Shown here in pieces: positions 19,882 through 27,529 of a stretch of 64,000 nucleotides of DNA. Source of the stretch: Pseudomonadota bacterium (lineage in GTDB: Bacteria; Pseudomonadota; Alphaproteobacteria; Micropepsales; Micropepsaceae). The position numbers were made by a program, and so were the translations under genes. Every line of letters begins with the position of its first letter. Within the stretch, counting starts at the first letter, position 1. The notes beneath the pieces were generated by a model that saw nothing but the letters and a program-made list of their open reading frames with translations, had not been told where the DNA came from and did not search any database. The stretch lies in the NCBI GenBank assembly GCA_018241025.1, contig JAFEEQ010000015.1, forward strand, positions 297,546 to 361,545, read 5' to 3'.

Positions 19882-21165
19882 GTGCATGTCGAGCCCAAGG
19901 CACGGGCGCAGGGCGCGCGGTCGGACCGCGATGCCGAGGCGCGGCTCGCCGAAGCGATCGGGCTGACGGCGGCGATCGGGCTCAAGGTTCTGCGCAGCTA
20001 TATCGTGCCGCTGGTGCGGCCGACGCCGGCGACGCTGATCGGCAGCGGCAAGGTGCACGAGATCGGCATCGAAGCCGGCGAGGACAAGCCCGAAGTCGTG
20101 ATCGTCAACGCCCACCTGTCGCCGGTGCAGCAGCGCAATCTCGAAAAGGCCTGGAGCACCAAGGTGCTCGACCGCACGGCGCTGATCCTCGAGATCTTCG
20201 GCGAGCGGGCGCGGACGCATGAGGGCCGGCTGCAGGTCGAACTCGCGCATCTGAACTACCAGCGCTCGCGGCTGGTGCGATCCTGGACCCATCTCGAGCG
20301 GCAACGCGGCGGCTTCGGCTTCCTCGGCGGTCCGGGCGAGACCCAGATCGAGACCGACCGGCGGCTGATCGGCGAGCGCATCGTGCGGATCAAGAAGGAA
20401 CTCGAGACCGTCAAGCGGACGCGCGGGCTGCAGCGTCAGGCGCGCAAGCGGGTGCCGTTCCCGGTAATCGCGCTGGTCGGCTACACCAACGCCGGCAAGT
20501 CGACGCTGTTCAACACGCTGACCCATGCCGAGGTGCTGGCCAAGGACCTGCTGTTCGCCACCCTCGATCCGACCATGCGAGGCTTGCGCCTGCCGAAGGG
20601 AACCCGGGCGGTCCTGTCGGACACGGTGGGCTTCATCGCCGACCTGCCGACCGAGCTGGTCGCGGCCTTCCGGGCGACGCTGGAGGAGGTGCTGGAGGCC
20701 GATGTCATCGTCCATGTCCGCGACGCGAGCCATGACGAGACCGAGGCCCAGAAGGCGGACGTGCTGAAGGTGTTGTCCGATCTCGGCGTAGAGGTCGACG
20801 GCGAGCGGCGCTTCATCGAGGTGCTGAACAAGATCGACCTCGTGGAGCCGGAGGTCCGCGACGGGATGCTCTCCGGCAACATCCGGCCGAGCGGGCCAGT
20901 CGCGGTTTCGGCGCTGACCGGGCAGGGGCTGGATCAGCTCCTGGAGCGGATGGAAGCCGAGTTGACGGCCGCCAACATCCGCTATCGCCTTGTGTTGCCG
21001 CACGAAGATGGCGAGGGGTTGGCTTGGGTTTATCGCCACGGTCAGGTGCTAGATCGGACCGATCTGGACGAAGGCGTCGCGCTGATCCTGACCATCGATC
21101 CACAGGCGGTGGATCGTTTTCGCAGCCGGTTCACAGCCTCGCAGCTTGTCCAAACAATGGGTTAA
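19882..21165 (+). CDS. hflX: Ribosome-splitting GTPase HflX
   Basis: GTPase that splits stalled or heat-damaged ribosomes. N-terminal HflX domain ([28 protein letters not shown]), the glycine-rich [13 protein letters not shown] linker, and a G domain with G1 [10 protein letters not shown]3 DTVGFI and G4 NKID. The start is unresolved. GTG at 19882 (427 residues) is the first canonical start after hfq, but the first beta strand TAFVVHVEP begins a few codons earlier. The frame is open back through hfq with only CTG or GTA codons near the expected start. Confidence 0.92.
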   Translation: MHVEPKARAQGARSDRDAEARLAEAIGLTAAIGLKVLRSYIVPLVRPTPATLIGSGKVHEIGIEAGEDKPEVVIVNAHLSPVQQRNLEKAWSTKVLDRTALILEIFGERARTHEGRLQVELAHLNYQRSRLVRSWTHLERQRGGFGFLGGPGETQIETDRRLIGERIVRIKKELETVKRTRGLQRQARKRVPFPVIALVGYTNAGKSTLFNTLTHAEVLAKDLLFATLDPTMRGLRLPKGTRAVLSDTVGFIADLPTELVAAFRATLEEVLEADVIVHVRDASHDETEAQKADVLKVLSDLGVEVDGERRFIEVLNKIDLVEPEVRDGMLSGNIRPSGPVAVSALTGQGLDQLLERMEAELTAANIRYRLVLPHEDGEGLAWVYRHGQVLDRTDLDEGVALILTIDPQAVDRFRSRFTASQLVQTMG

Positions 21166-21211
21166 GGCGCAATCCTCATCCGTATACTGAGCGATCCACA
21201 GGGCGCCCTTG

Positions 21212-22009
21212 TCAGGATTTCGCTTCGGTCTTGGCGCGTTGCCATAGGGCTTCCAGTTCGTCGAGCTCGGCGTCCGTCGGCTTGCGGCCTTTGTCGGCGA
21301 GCTGGCGCTCGATCCAGCCGAAGCGGCGGGTGACCTTGGCGTTGGTCGTGCGCAGCGCGGCTTCCGGGTCGACCTTGAGATGGCGGGCCAGGTTGGCGAT
21401 GACGAAGAGCAGGTCGCCAACCTCGGCTTCCAGCTCGGCCTGGGGCGCGCCGGACTCCTGTGCGTCGACGATTTCGCGGGATTCCTCGATCACCTTGTCG
21501 AGTACGAGGCGCGGATTGTTCCAGTCGAATCCGACACTTGAGAGCCGCTTTTGAAGCTTTTCCGCACGTGTCAGCGCGGGCAGGGCGAGGGGAACGCCGT
21601 CCAGGGTTCCGGCGGATTTCTTCTCGGCGCGCTCGGCGGCTTTCTGGGCCTCCCAGGCCGTGGTCTGAGCGTCAGCCGAGCCGGGCGTCTCGGCGCCGCT
21701 GAAGACATGGGGATGGCGGCGGATCATCTTGGTGGTGATGGCTTCGACCACATCGCCGAAGGCGAAGAGTCCTTGCTCCTCGGCCATGCGGGCGTGAAAC
21801 ACGACCTGGAACAGCAGATCGCCGAGTTCGTCCTTGAGGCCCGGCCAGTCCTTGTCCTCGATCGCGGCGGAGACCTCGTAGGCTTCCTCGATGGTGTAGG
21901 GCGCGATGGTCGCGAAGTTCTGTTCGAGGTCCCACGGGCAGCCGCCGTCGGGATCGCGCAGGCGGCGCATGAGGACGAGGAGGGCGTCGATATCGCGGCT
22001 CGGAGTCAT
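21212..22009 (-). CDS. mazG: Nucleoside triphosphate pyrophosphohydrolase MazG
   Basis: 265-residue MazG with two MazG repeats; hydrolyses NTPs and dNTPs to monophosphates, clearing aberrant nucleotides and possibly lowering (p)ppGpp. The N-terminal repeat has CPWDLEQNFATIAPYTIEEAYEV and LKDELGDLLFQVVFHA; the C-terminal repeat has IEESREIVDA and LEAEVGDLLFVIANLA. Both EExxE/ExxD metal patterns are intact. The ATG at 22009 leaves a 68-bp divergent gap to a second, small MazG-type gene. Confidence 0.94.
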   Translation of the reverse strand: MTPSRDIDALLVLMRRLRDPDGGCPWDLEQNFATIAPYTIEEAYEVSAAIEDKDWPGLKDELGDLLFQVVFHARMAEEQGLFAFGDVVEAITTKMIRRHPHVFSGAETPGSADAQTTAWEAQKAAERAEKKSAGTLDGVPLALPALTRAEKLQKRLSSVGFDWNNPRLVLDKVIEESREIVDAQESGAPQAELEAEVGDLLFVIANLARHLKVDPEAALRTTNAKVTRRFGWIERQLADKGRKPTDAELDELEALWQRAKTEAKS

Positions 22010-22077
22010 GCGGCCCACGCTAGAGCCTCCAGGGCGACTCTGCGAAGGTCCCGGCCGACGATTTCCCGGGGACAACC

Positions 22078-22401
22078 ATGCCTGAATTGCCCGCGCGGCC
22101 GGTACTGGCCGACTTCCAGCGCTATGTGACCGCGCTCGAGGCCGAGCGCGGCTTTGCCAGCCAGACGCCGGTCGACAAATGCCTGCTGCTGGGCGAGGAG
22201 ATCGGCGAGCTGTTCCGCGCGGTCCGCGAAAAGGAAGGCATCGCCATCGATCCCAACGCCAAGGTCGGCGCCATCGCCGACGAGCTGGCCGACGTGTTCA
22301 TCTTTGTCTGCTCGCTCGCCAACCGTTACGGCATCGATCTCGAAGAGGCGTTCCGCACCAAGGAAGTGACCAACAAGACACGAACCTGGGTCAGCCGCTG
22401 A
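22078..22401 (+). CDS. Small MazG-like nucleotide pyrophosphohydrolase
   Basis: 107-residue single-domain all-alpha NTP pyrophosphohydrolase. The metal-binding motifs are visible as LLGEEIGELFRAVRE and AIADELADVFIFVCSLA. Such single-domain enzymes act as dimers or tetramers and clean non-canonical dNTPs. It stands divergent to mazG and its last 11 bases overlap the converging HxlR gene. Confidence 0.85.
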   Translation: MPELPARPVLADFQRYVTALEAERGFASQTPVDKCLLLGEEIGELFRAVREKEGIAIDPNAKVGAIADELADVFIFVCSLANRYGIDLEEAFRTKEVTNKTRTWVSR

Positions 22402-22741
22402 TCCGCCGCAGCTGCGCCCAGTCGAGCAGGGCGAGGAACACCGGTCCGATAGCCTTGCCGCTTTCGGAGAGTTCGTAGTCGACCTTCGGCGGCACCTGCG
22501 CATGGATGGTGCGCGTGACCACACCGTCCTGCTCGAGCCCTCGCAGCTGCTGGATCAGCATCTTCTGCGACGCCTGTGGGATCGCGCGGCGCAGCTCCGA
22601 GAACCGCATCACGCCTTCGCCATAGAGATGCGCGACGATCAGCATCTTCCAGCGCCCTTCGAGCACGCGGATCGCGTCCTCGACATCGTCCACGCAGGCG
22701 ATCTTGGGGACTTTGCGCGCGGCCAGCCTGGGATCTGCCAT
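22391..22741 (-). CDS. HxlR-family transcriptional regulator
   Basis: 116-residue winged-helix regulator. Typical HxlR sequence: CVDDVEDAIRVLEGRWKMLIVAHLYGEGVMRFSELRRAI, recognition region SQKMLIQQLRGLEQDGVV, and a wing VPPKVDYELSESGKAI. A Cys (Cys16) at the start of the domain sits where redox-sensing HxlR members carry their switch cysteine. It is divergent from the MDR oxidoreductase, which is the likely target. Confidence 0.88.
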   Translation of the reverse strand: MADPRLAARKVPKIACVDDVEDAIRVLEGRWKMLIVAHLYGEGVMRFSELRRAIPQASQKMLIQQLRGLEQDGVVTRTIHAQVPPKVDYELSESGKAIGPVFLALLDWAQLRRISG

Positions 22742-22748
22742 GGTAGTT

Positions 22749-22758
22749 ACCTGCAGGT
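22749..22758. promoter_or_regulatory. Candidate HxlR operator palindrome
   Basis: ACCTGCAGGT is a perfect 10-bp palindrome in the 95-bp divergent region between the HxlR gene and the oxidoreductase gene, 8 bp upstream of the regulator's ATG. It sits inside a looser dyad (GGTAGTTACC near GGTTCCTAAG). Its position fits autoregulation; binding is inferred. Confidence 0.4.
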
Positions 22759-22836
22759 TCCTAAGTCACGAATTCGTCTGTTCTTGCCAGAATTGCAGCG
22801 CCGCGCCTAGATGGCATCGCCACAGGAGCCTCAGCC

Positions 22837-23856
22837 ATGCGCGCCTATCGCTTCGACGATCCGAACAGCCTCGACGCCTTGCGCGCCCGCGACGAGCCGA
22901 TCCCCGAACCGCAGCGCGGCGAAGTGCTGGTGAAGGTGCGCGCGGTCTCGCTGAACTATCGCGACATCGCATTGATCCTTGGACGCTATGTCTGGGAGGC
23001 CAAACCGGGCCTCATTCCGTGCAGCGACGCCGCCGGCGAGATCGCCGCGGTGGGCGATGGCGTCACGGACTTCAAGCCGGGCGACCGCGTCATAAGCATC
23101 TTCCATCCGCGCTGGTTCGGCGGCCGCCCGCCGGCCGGCGCCGCGATGCAGACCTACGGCAACGGTGTCGATGGCTGGCTTGCCGAGTACAAAACCGTCT
23201 CGCAGGAAGCTGTCGTGCGGCTGCCGGATGGCATCACCTGGGAGGAGGGCGCCACACTGCCCTGTGCCGCCACGACGGCCTGGACCGCGCTCTCCGGCAG
23301 CGTCCCGATCCGCGCCGGCAACACCGTTCTCACGCTGGGCACCGGCGGCGTCTCGATCTTCGCGGTCCAGCTCGCCAGGGCGATGGGCGCGCGCGTGATC
23401 GCCACCACCTCCAGCGCCGCCAAGGCCGAGTACCTGCGCGCGCTCGGCGCCGAGGCGGTCGTGAACTATGCCGAGACCGCCGAGTGGGGCAGCCACATTC
23501 GCAAGACCGTCACCGGCGGCACGGGCGTCGACTGTATCGTCGAGGTCGGCGGTCCTGCGACGCTCAGCCAATCGCTCCGCGCCGTGCGGCCGTTCGGCGA
23601 GATCGTTCTGATCGGCTTCCTGACTGCCGAGAACCCCGGCATCGACTATTTCGCACTCAAAGGCAGCAACGCGACGCTGCGCTCGATCGCCGTCGGTGAC
23701 CGCGCTGCGCTCGAGGATCTCGTGCGCGCCTGGCAAGGCAGCGGGTTGAAACCCGTTATCGACCGTACCTTCGCCTTCGACGAAGCGCGCGCTGCCTTCG
23801 CCCTTCTCCAGGCTGCCCGCCACATCGGCAAGGTCGTCATTGCGGTGGGCGGGTAG
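22837..23856 (+). CDS. MDR-superfamily NAD(P)-dependent oxidoreductase
   Basis: 339-residue medium-chain dehydrogenase/reductase with the N-terminal GroES-like fold (residues 1-120) and Rossmann domain (GTGGVSIFAVQLARAMGARVIATTSS). It lacks the structural-zinc cysteines and most catalytic zinc ligands of classical alcohol dehydrogenases, so a quinone/enone reductase-type activity is more likely. It is divergent from the HxlR regulator, which often controls such reductases in response to electrophiles. It is the last core gene before the transposon. Confidence 0.85.
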   Translation: MRAYRFDDPNSLDALRARDEPIPEPQRGEVLVKVRAVSLNYRDIALILGRYVWEAKPGLIPCSDAAGEIAAVGDGVTDFKPGDRVISIFHPRWFGGRPPAGAAMQTYGNGVDGWLAEYKTVSQEAVVRLPDGITWEEGATLPCAATTAWTALSGSVPIRAGNTVLTLGTGGVSIFAVQLARAMGARVIATTSSAAKAEYLRALGAEAVVNYAETAEWGSHIRKTVTGGTGVDCIVEVGGPATLSQSLRAVRPFGEIVLIGFLTAENPGIDYFALKGSNATLRSIAVGDRAALEDLVRAWQGSGLKPVIDRTFAFDEARAAFALLQAARHIGKVVIAVGG

Positions 23857-23922
23857 GCGGCGGGTACTGCCGGGCATGTCTCTGCGCGCAAACCAAAAGT
23901 TCGTATAAGTAATATTATGGGA

Positions 23923-23930
23923 AATATTGT
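23923..23930. repeat. Left target-site duplication (AATATTGT)
   Basis: AATATTGT directly abuts the left inverted repeat at 23931 and is repeated exactly at 26333-26340 next to the right repeat. Eight base pairs is the duplication length known for IS1595-family elements. Confidence 0.92.
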
Positions 23931-23955
23931 GGCGATTATATACTTGGCGTAGGTA
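23931..23955 (+). repeat. Left terminal inverted repeat
   Basis: Begins GGCGATTATATACTTG and continues to AGGTA. Compared with the reverse complement of the right end it has two mismatches (positions 17 and 19). It is the recognition end for the transposase. Downstream to 24198 I see only an AT-rich leader that probably promotes the first passenger gene. Confidence 0.9.
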
Positions 23956-24198
23956 CCGGCTAGACCTAGTTGTGCTGACGCGATAGCGCCCGATTTGATT
24001 CGAAATTGTCAGATTTCCAGCCGCCATTGATGCTCGTGCGGCATGGGCCGTTTGCAATTCGAATGTTATGCACAGTGTTATTTCTGGAATAACAAGGGCT
24101 TATGGAAAGGCTATATCGGACGAATTTCCTCGCTTGCAGAGTCTTCGCGCGCAGCGGTACTTTCGTCGCTCGTTAACCGTACGACGGCGAACAGAAAC

Positions 24199-24966
24199 AT
24201 GCGCGAAGAAATGAAGCCCGCTATCGACGCCCTACTCGTCGATCTGGCAGATCAGGAGAAACAGGTCGTCGAGACCAAGCTTCTCATCAACCGCTTGTGC
24301 ACGCGCTCCGGCATGGAGGCGATGTTCCCCGACGCCGCGGCGGCGGCCAGCACTGGCACCATCGGGTCGATCAGGCCGGACAGCTTCTACGGCAAGGTGC
24401 TGAATACCGCCGCCCGCGAGTATCTGGAGATGCGCAAGGCTGCCAATCTTGGCCCGGCCACGCCCCGCGAGGTCTACGAGGCGCTGGTCAAGGGCGGCTA
24501 CGCGCCGGACACCAAGGACGAGACCAACGCCATCATCAGTGTGCGCGCCACGCTGCGCAAGAACTCGTCGGTCTTCCACCGGCTGCCGAACGGCACCTAC
24601 GGGTTGCTCAGCTGGTATCCGAACGCCAAGCCCCAGCGCGACGACGACGAGGACGACGCTCCCGCGCGGCCGAAGAAGAAGGCCCACAAGCCCGCGAGGA
24701 AGGCCAAGGGCGCGACGACCACGCCGACCGCCGACGCGGTGCCGAAGGCCACCAGGATCAGGAACGAACTGAAGGTGTTCCTCGCAAACGGCAAGAAGGC
24801 CAAGAGCGTCATTCTCAAGCACATGATCGACACCGGCATTCTCGGTGGCGAGGAAGACCCCGGCGCGAACCTCTCGACGTATCTCTCCCGGTCAAAGGAC
24901 TTGGTGAAAAACGACGGCGAGGGCAACTGGTCGCTGGTCGCCGCCGAGACGGGGGCGGCTGCTTGA
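24199..24966 (+). CDS. Double winged-helix (HARE-HTH-like) passenger protein
   Basis: 255 residues, carried inside the IS1595 element. Layout: N-terminal helical/coiled-coil segment (1-45), a winged helix at about 83-140 (ATPREVYEALVKGG, then SVRATLRKNSSVFHRL and NGTYGLLSW), an acidic then Lys-rich linker (146-172), and a second winged helix at about 186-247 (RIRNELKVFL, LSTYLSRSKDLV, GEGNWSL). The pattern of a helix, a Leu-rich recognition helix and a G-Y/W wing resembles the HARE-HTH domain linked to chromatin and DNA-modification proteins. DNA binding is likely; function is unknown. The ATG at 24199 was preferred; an in-frame start at 24043 adds a low-complexity leader. Confidence 0.75.
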   Translation: MREEMKPAIDALLVDLADQEKQVVETKLLINRLCTRSGMEAMFPDAAAAASTGTIGSIRPDSFYGKVLNTAAREYLEMRKAANLGPATPREVYEALVKGGYAPDTKDETNAIISVRATLRKNSSVFHRLPNGTYGLLSWYPNAKPQRDDDEDDAPARPKKKAHKPARKAKGATTTPTADAVPKATRIRNELKVFLANGKKAKSVILKHMIDTGILGGEEDPGANLSTYLSRSKDLVKNDGEGNWSLVAAETGAAA

Positions 24967-24974
24967 AGACAAAC

Positions 24975-25002
24975 GGCGTCCTGATAACGTTATCAGGACG
25001 CC
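24975..25002. repeat. Perfect 28-bp palindrome after the HARE-HTH gene
   Basis: Bases 24975-24988 (starting GGCGTCCTGATAA) are the exact reverse complement of 24989-25002. It begins 8 bp after the passenger stop codon. As RNA it would form a 12-14 bp stem, but no T-tract follows, so it may equally be a protein-binding dyad. Between it and 25166 I see no further gene. Confidence 0.85.
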
Positions 25003-25166
25003 GCCAATCCGTTCTCTGGGTAATCGTCGCATAACGTACGCCCAGAGTTGCCTCCGGCCCCTTCCACAAGGGCACGGATCGAAGGGGGCGCGTTCCTCAC
25101 CCTCAAAGTAGGGCGCGCCTCCAACGAGCACACACACAATACGATACCAGATTCGTTAAGGTCTAG

Positions 25167-25325
25167 ATGCAAAAGGGCCCGGAAACCGAGGATTTTAGCG
25201 ACGAAGAAGCCACACGTCGCATGGAAAAGGCGATCCGCAAGGCGCTGAACACCCCGCGCGTGCCTCACGCCAAGCCCGTCAAAAAGCGCCCGGCTAAGGG
25301 TCGAGCAAAGCAAAAATCTGCCTAA
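25167..25325 (+). CDS. Small basic passenger protein (52 aa)
   Basis: 52-residue protein: acidic N-terminus (GPETEDFSDEEATRRM), an amphipathic helix ending KALNTP, then a Lys/Arg/Pro-rich tail. AAGG lies 6 nt before the ATG at 25167. Similar small proteins with an EEA-RRM-ALNTP core occur widely in alphaproteobacteria and are unassigned. It ends 32 bp before the converging transposase stop. A nucleic-acid-binding or antitoxin-like role is only a guess. Confidence 0.62.
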   Translation: MQKGPETEDFSDEEATRRMEKAIRKALNTPRVPHAKPVKKRPAKGRAKQKSA

Positions 25326-25357
25326 GCCGGTCGCGCCCCTTTCGGAACGCTCGCGTC

Positions 25358-26284
25358 TCAGGCTGCACTAGGTCCTTGATACCGCAACCGCTTGCCCTCC
25401 GCGCCTTTCACGGCGCGCTCTGTGCGGGTGTCATCGTTGACACCCAGGGCAACGCGGTTGTTCATCCTGAAATCAAACTCGGCCAAATAGCGCGGCAGAT
25501 GGGCCGGGCTGATGTGCTGGTAGGTGCCGACAAGGCCGCGCTTGAACAAGCTGAAATAGCCCTCAGCCGTGTTTGTGTGAACGCGGCCATTGTTGCTGTC
25601 GCGGGCGTACATCTTGTTGTGGTCGACGCTCTCATGCTGGCCGACCGGCATCAGCGCTTTGTAGAACTGCGCGCCGTCCGTGTGCAGGATGCTTTCGCCA
25701 TCCAGATTCGTGCGCACGATATTGCGGACTTCCATCATCTTGCTGCCGTCGATTACGGCGGAACGGACTTTGCCGTCGCGCTCTACCAGCGCAACAAAGC
25801 TGACGTTCTTGGAACGGCTGCGACCGCCGCGAACCTTAGTCTTGCGAGACTTGGCTAGTTCCGTTTCGTCCACTTCCACAATCTTGCCGGGACCACCGAC
25901 AGTGCCGCGACCAGCCGGAGGCAGGCCCATAGCTTCGCGAACGCGCATTGCCAAGAACCAAGCGCTTTTGTACGTGATGCCGAGCATGCGATGCAGCTGG
26001 TGGGCCGAAATTCCTTTCTTAGACGCGGCCATGAGCCGAAACGCCAGCGCCCACTTGGTAAGGGGAATGTGGCTGCTTTCCATGACGCCGCCTGTGGTGA
26101 CCGTAAACGAGCCGTCGCAGTCGTTGCAGTGGATCAGGCCGGGGCGGTGCGACTGGCCTTCAAGGCGATACACGCGCTCCGTGCCTTTGCAGTGAGGGCA
26201 GACGGGGCCGTTCGGCCAGCGGATCGACTCGAAGTAGGCGCGGGCCTTGTTCTCGTCAGCGAAGATGGGATCATTCAGGTTCAT
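25358..26284 (-). CDS. IS1595-family ISXO2-like transposase
   Basis: 308-residue DDE transposase. The N-terminus has a zinc ribbon (Cys29-x2-Cys32 and Cys53-x2-Cys56) for end binding, then a helix-turn-helix-like region (GISAHQLHRMLGITYKSAW). The catalytic core shows Asp139 (KIVEVDETEL), Asp203 (LHTDGAQFY) and Glu241 in the family signature HTNTAEGYFSLFKRG. No frameshift or stop is seen, so it should be active. Its ATG lies 49 bp inside the right end. Confidence 0.93.
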   Translation of the reverse strand: MNLNDPIFADENKARAYFESIRWPNGPVCPHCKGTERVYRLEGQSHRPGLIHCNDCDGSFTVTTGGVMESSHIPLTKWALAFRLMAASKKGISAHQLHRMLGITYKSAWFLAMRVREAMGLPPAGRGTVGGPGKIVEVDETELAKSRKTKVRGGRSRSKNVSFVALVERDGKVRSAVIDGSKMMEVRNIVRTNLDGESILHTDGAQFYKALMPVGQHESVDHNKMYARDSNNGRVHTNTAEGYFSLFKRGLVGTYQHISPAHLPRYLAEFDFRMNNRVALGVNDDTRTERAVKGAEGKRLRYQGPSAA

Positions 26285-26307
26285 GCCAAAAATCTAGGGC
26301 TTGGGCC

Positions 26308-26332
26308 TACCTATGTCAAGTATATAATCGCC
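26308..26332 (-). repeat. Right terminal inverted repeat
   Basis: Reverse complement of the left repeat with two mismatches in 25, ending ...AATCGCC immediately before the second AATATTGT copy. Confidence 0.9.
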
Positions 26333-26340
26333 AATATTGT
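26333..26340. repeat. Right target-site duplication (AATATTGT)
   Basis: Exact copy of 23923-23930, directly next to the right inverted repeat. It marks the second edge of the insertion. Confidence 0.92.
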
Positions 26341-26401
26341 AGAAACGCTGTATGCGCAATCTTTTGCGATGTATGACGCCGCCCTGTATGACGCCGCCCT
26401 T

Positions 26402-27169
26402 TCAATCGAACAACGTGATGATGTTGCTGACTTCATCGGCAAAAGACGAAAGCGTATCGACTAACCCCTTTCCGTCCAATTCCGGTGGCTCTGCATACGC
26501 TACATCGGCCCATGCTTTGATTTGCAATTCTCGAGGAACGCCAGTCACAAGTGGCGTTAGACGGTTGACGTCTTTGATCCTCATATCGTTCGAGAAAATC
26601 ATGCGCTCGATAAAAATGTTGTTGATCCTGCAGTTCATTAATCCACCCCCACCCCCCTTCTTCAGAAGGGCTCCGCCTACTAGAATGTCAGTATCGGTCA
26701 CTCCAGCTCCCGATAATTTTATGTGTTTTCTTGTTCTGTCGGCTTCGTGAAGTCCAAACAATGTCGGGTTTCCTTCCCGATATGGCTTTAGCCCCGCCAC
26801 AATGTCCCGATCCTGCGCAGACATTTTTCGTATTTTCCGCTTTCCATCATCATTGAAAATATCGATGGACTTAGAAATCGGAAAATAGGTGTCCTTAGAG
26901 TTGCCGGAATGTCGAACTGCCAACGCGCAAGCTAGCCCGTCGAGACATGCGCGAAGCTCGTTCGCGATCATGCCGGCCTTGGATTTGATTCTCGTCGGCA
27001 CTGGCGCCAACTGCATTATGTAGAGATCAAGCGCGTTCCTGTTGGGAGTATTACTCTGGATAATGCGAAAATTCGCCTTCGAGAATTCGCTCACCAAATC
27101 CGCAAGGTCGGCAATTTCGATGCGGGATGACTCGATACGTTCCCTGAGTTCTAAAAGGTCAGTGGCCAT
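26402..27169 (-). CDS. Hypothetical accessory protein
   Basis: 255 residues, soluble, with no signal peptide. The first 65 residues are helical. A segment NELRACLDGLACALAVRHSGNSKDTYFPI matches the (L)RxxLDxLxxxLA...YFPI pattern of a widespread uncharacterised family that I know only by that motif. The C-terminal half contains a Gly-run (KKGGGGGL). Base composition is clearly less GC-rich than its neighbours, which suits horizontal origin. ATG at 27169 lacks an obvious ribosome site. The stop lies 62 bp beyond the transposon's right duplication. Confidence 0.65.
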   Translation of the reverse strand: MATDLLELRERIESSRIEIADLADLVSEFSKANFRIIQSNTPNRNALDLYIMQLAPVPTRIKSKAGMIANELRACLDGLACALAVRHSGNSKDTYFPISKSIDIFNDDGKRKIRKMSAQDRDIVAGLKPYREGNPTLFGLHEADRTRKHIKLSGAGVTDTDILVGGALLKKGGGGGLMNCRINNIFIERMIFSNDMRIKDVNRLTPLVTGVPRELQIKAWADVAYAEPPELDGKGLVDTLSSFADEVSNIITLFD

Positions 27170-27326
27170 AACAGAATGCGCCGTTGAAATCCCCGAAACC
27201 TAAGCCGAGTCGGGCAAGTCGTTCTAAGACTCCGGGTGCCACCACCCGCGCCAAGGCGGATGCGGACGAAGCCTGACGGCTCCGACTTGGGCTTTGCACC
27301 GGCGGAGGAACGCTTGAGCCTCCTGC

Positions 27327-27515
27327 TTAAGCGTGCCCGGCTTGGACAGTCCGCCGATAGGTCAAACGCTTTGCGCCGATCTGCCCGAGGGCCGCGTCGG
27401 GGTGCATGCTGTCGCTGTAGCCCAGCTTGACGTGGCGGTTCATGCGAGAATCGAACGCCGCCAGATTGCGGGCCCGATGCTGTTCGCTCATGTGCTGGTA
27501 AGTGCCGACAAGGTT
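27327..27515 (-). pseudogene. 3' fragment of a second ISXO2-like transposase
   Basis: The minus strand encodes about 60 residues homologous to the C-terminus of the nearby intact transposase: NLVGTYQHMSEQHRARNLAAF, then DSRMNRHVKLGYSDSMHPD, ending in TAA at 27327-27329. The equivalent intact region is GLVGTYQHISPAHLPRYLAEF. The rest of that transposase is missing; the fragment is joined in another frame to the gene at 27530-27798. No terminal repeat was found. It is a decayed, divergent relative of the element at 23931, not a copy of it. Confidence 0.8.
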
Positions 27516-27529
27516 GCGGACGCCGGGCT

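Larger units (their letters stand above)
23931..26332. mobile_element. IS1595-family (ISXO2-like) transposon carrying passenger genes
   Basis: 2402-bp element bounded by inverted repeats 23931-23955 and 26308-26332. The outer 16 bp match perfectly and 23 of 25 match in total. A perfect 8-bp duplication AATATTGT flanks it. Contents from left to right: 268-bp leader, a double winged-helix protein (24199-24966, +), a 28-bp palindrome, a 52-residue basic protein (25167-25325, +) and the transposase (25358-26284, -). The perfect duplication and intact transposase suggest a recent insertion. The site lies between two convergent genes, so it probably disrupted nothing. Confidence 0.9.

Noticed and set aside
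22831..24057. A 408-codon minus-strand frame across the oxidoreductase gene and the left transposon end
   Set aside because: Antisense to a clear MDR gene and crosses a transposon boundary; no motifs.
24043..24198. An upstream start for the HARE-HTH gene adding 52 residues
   Set aside because: The extra segment has no domain character; ATG at 24199 is followed directly by the helical N-terminus.
26370..26399. A 15-bp direct repeat TGTATGACGCCGCCC, two tandem copies
   Set aside because: Too short and too few copies to be a CRISPR or known element; probably slippage just outside the transposon.
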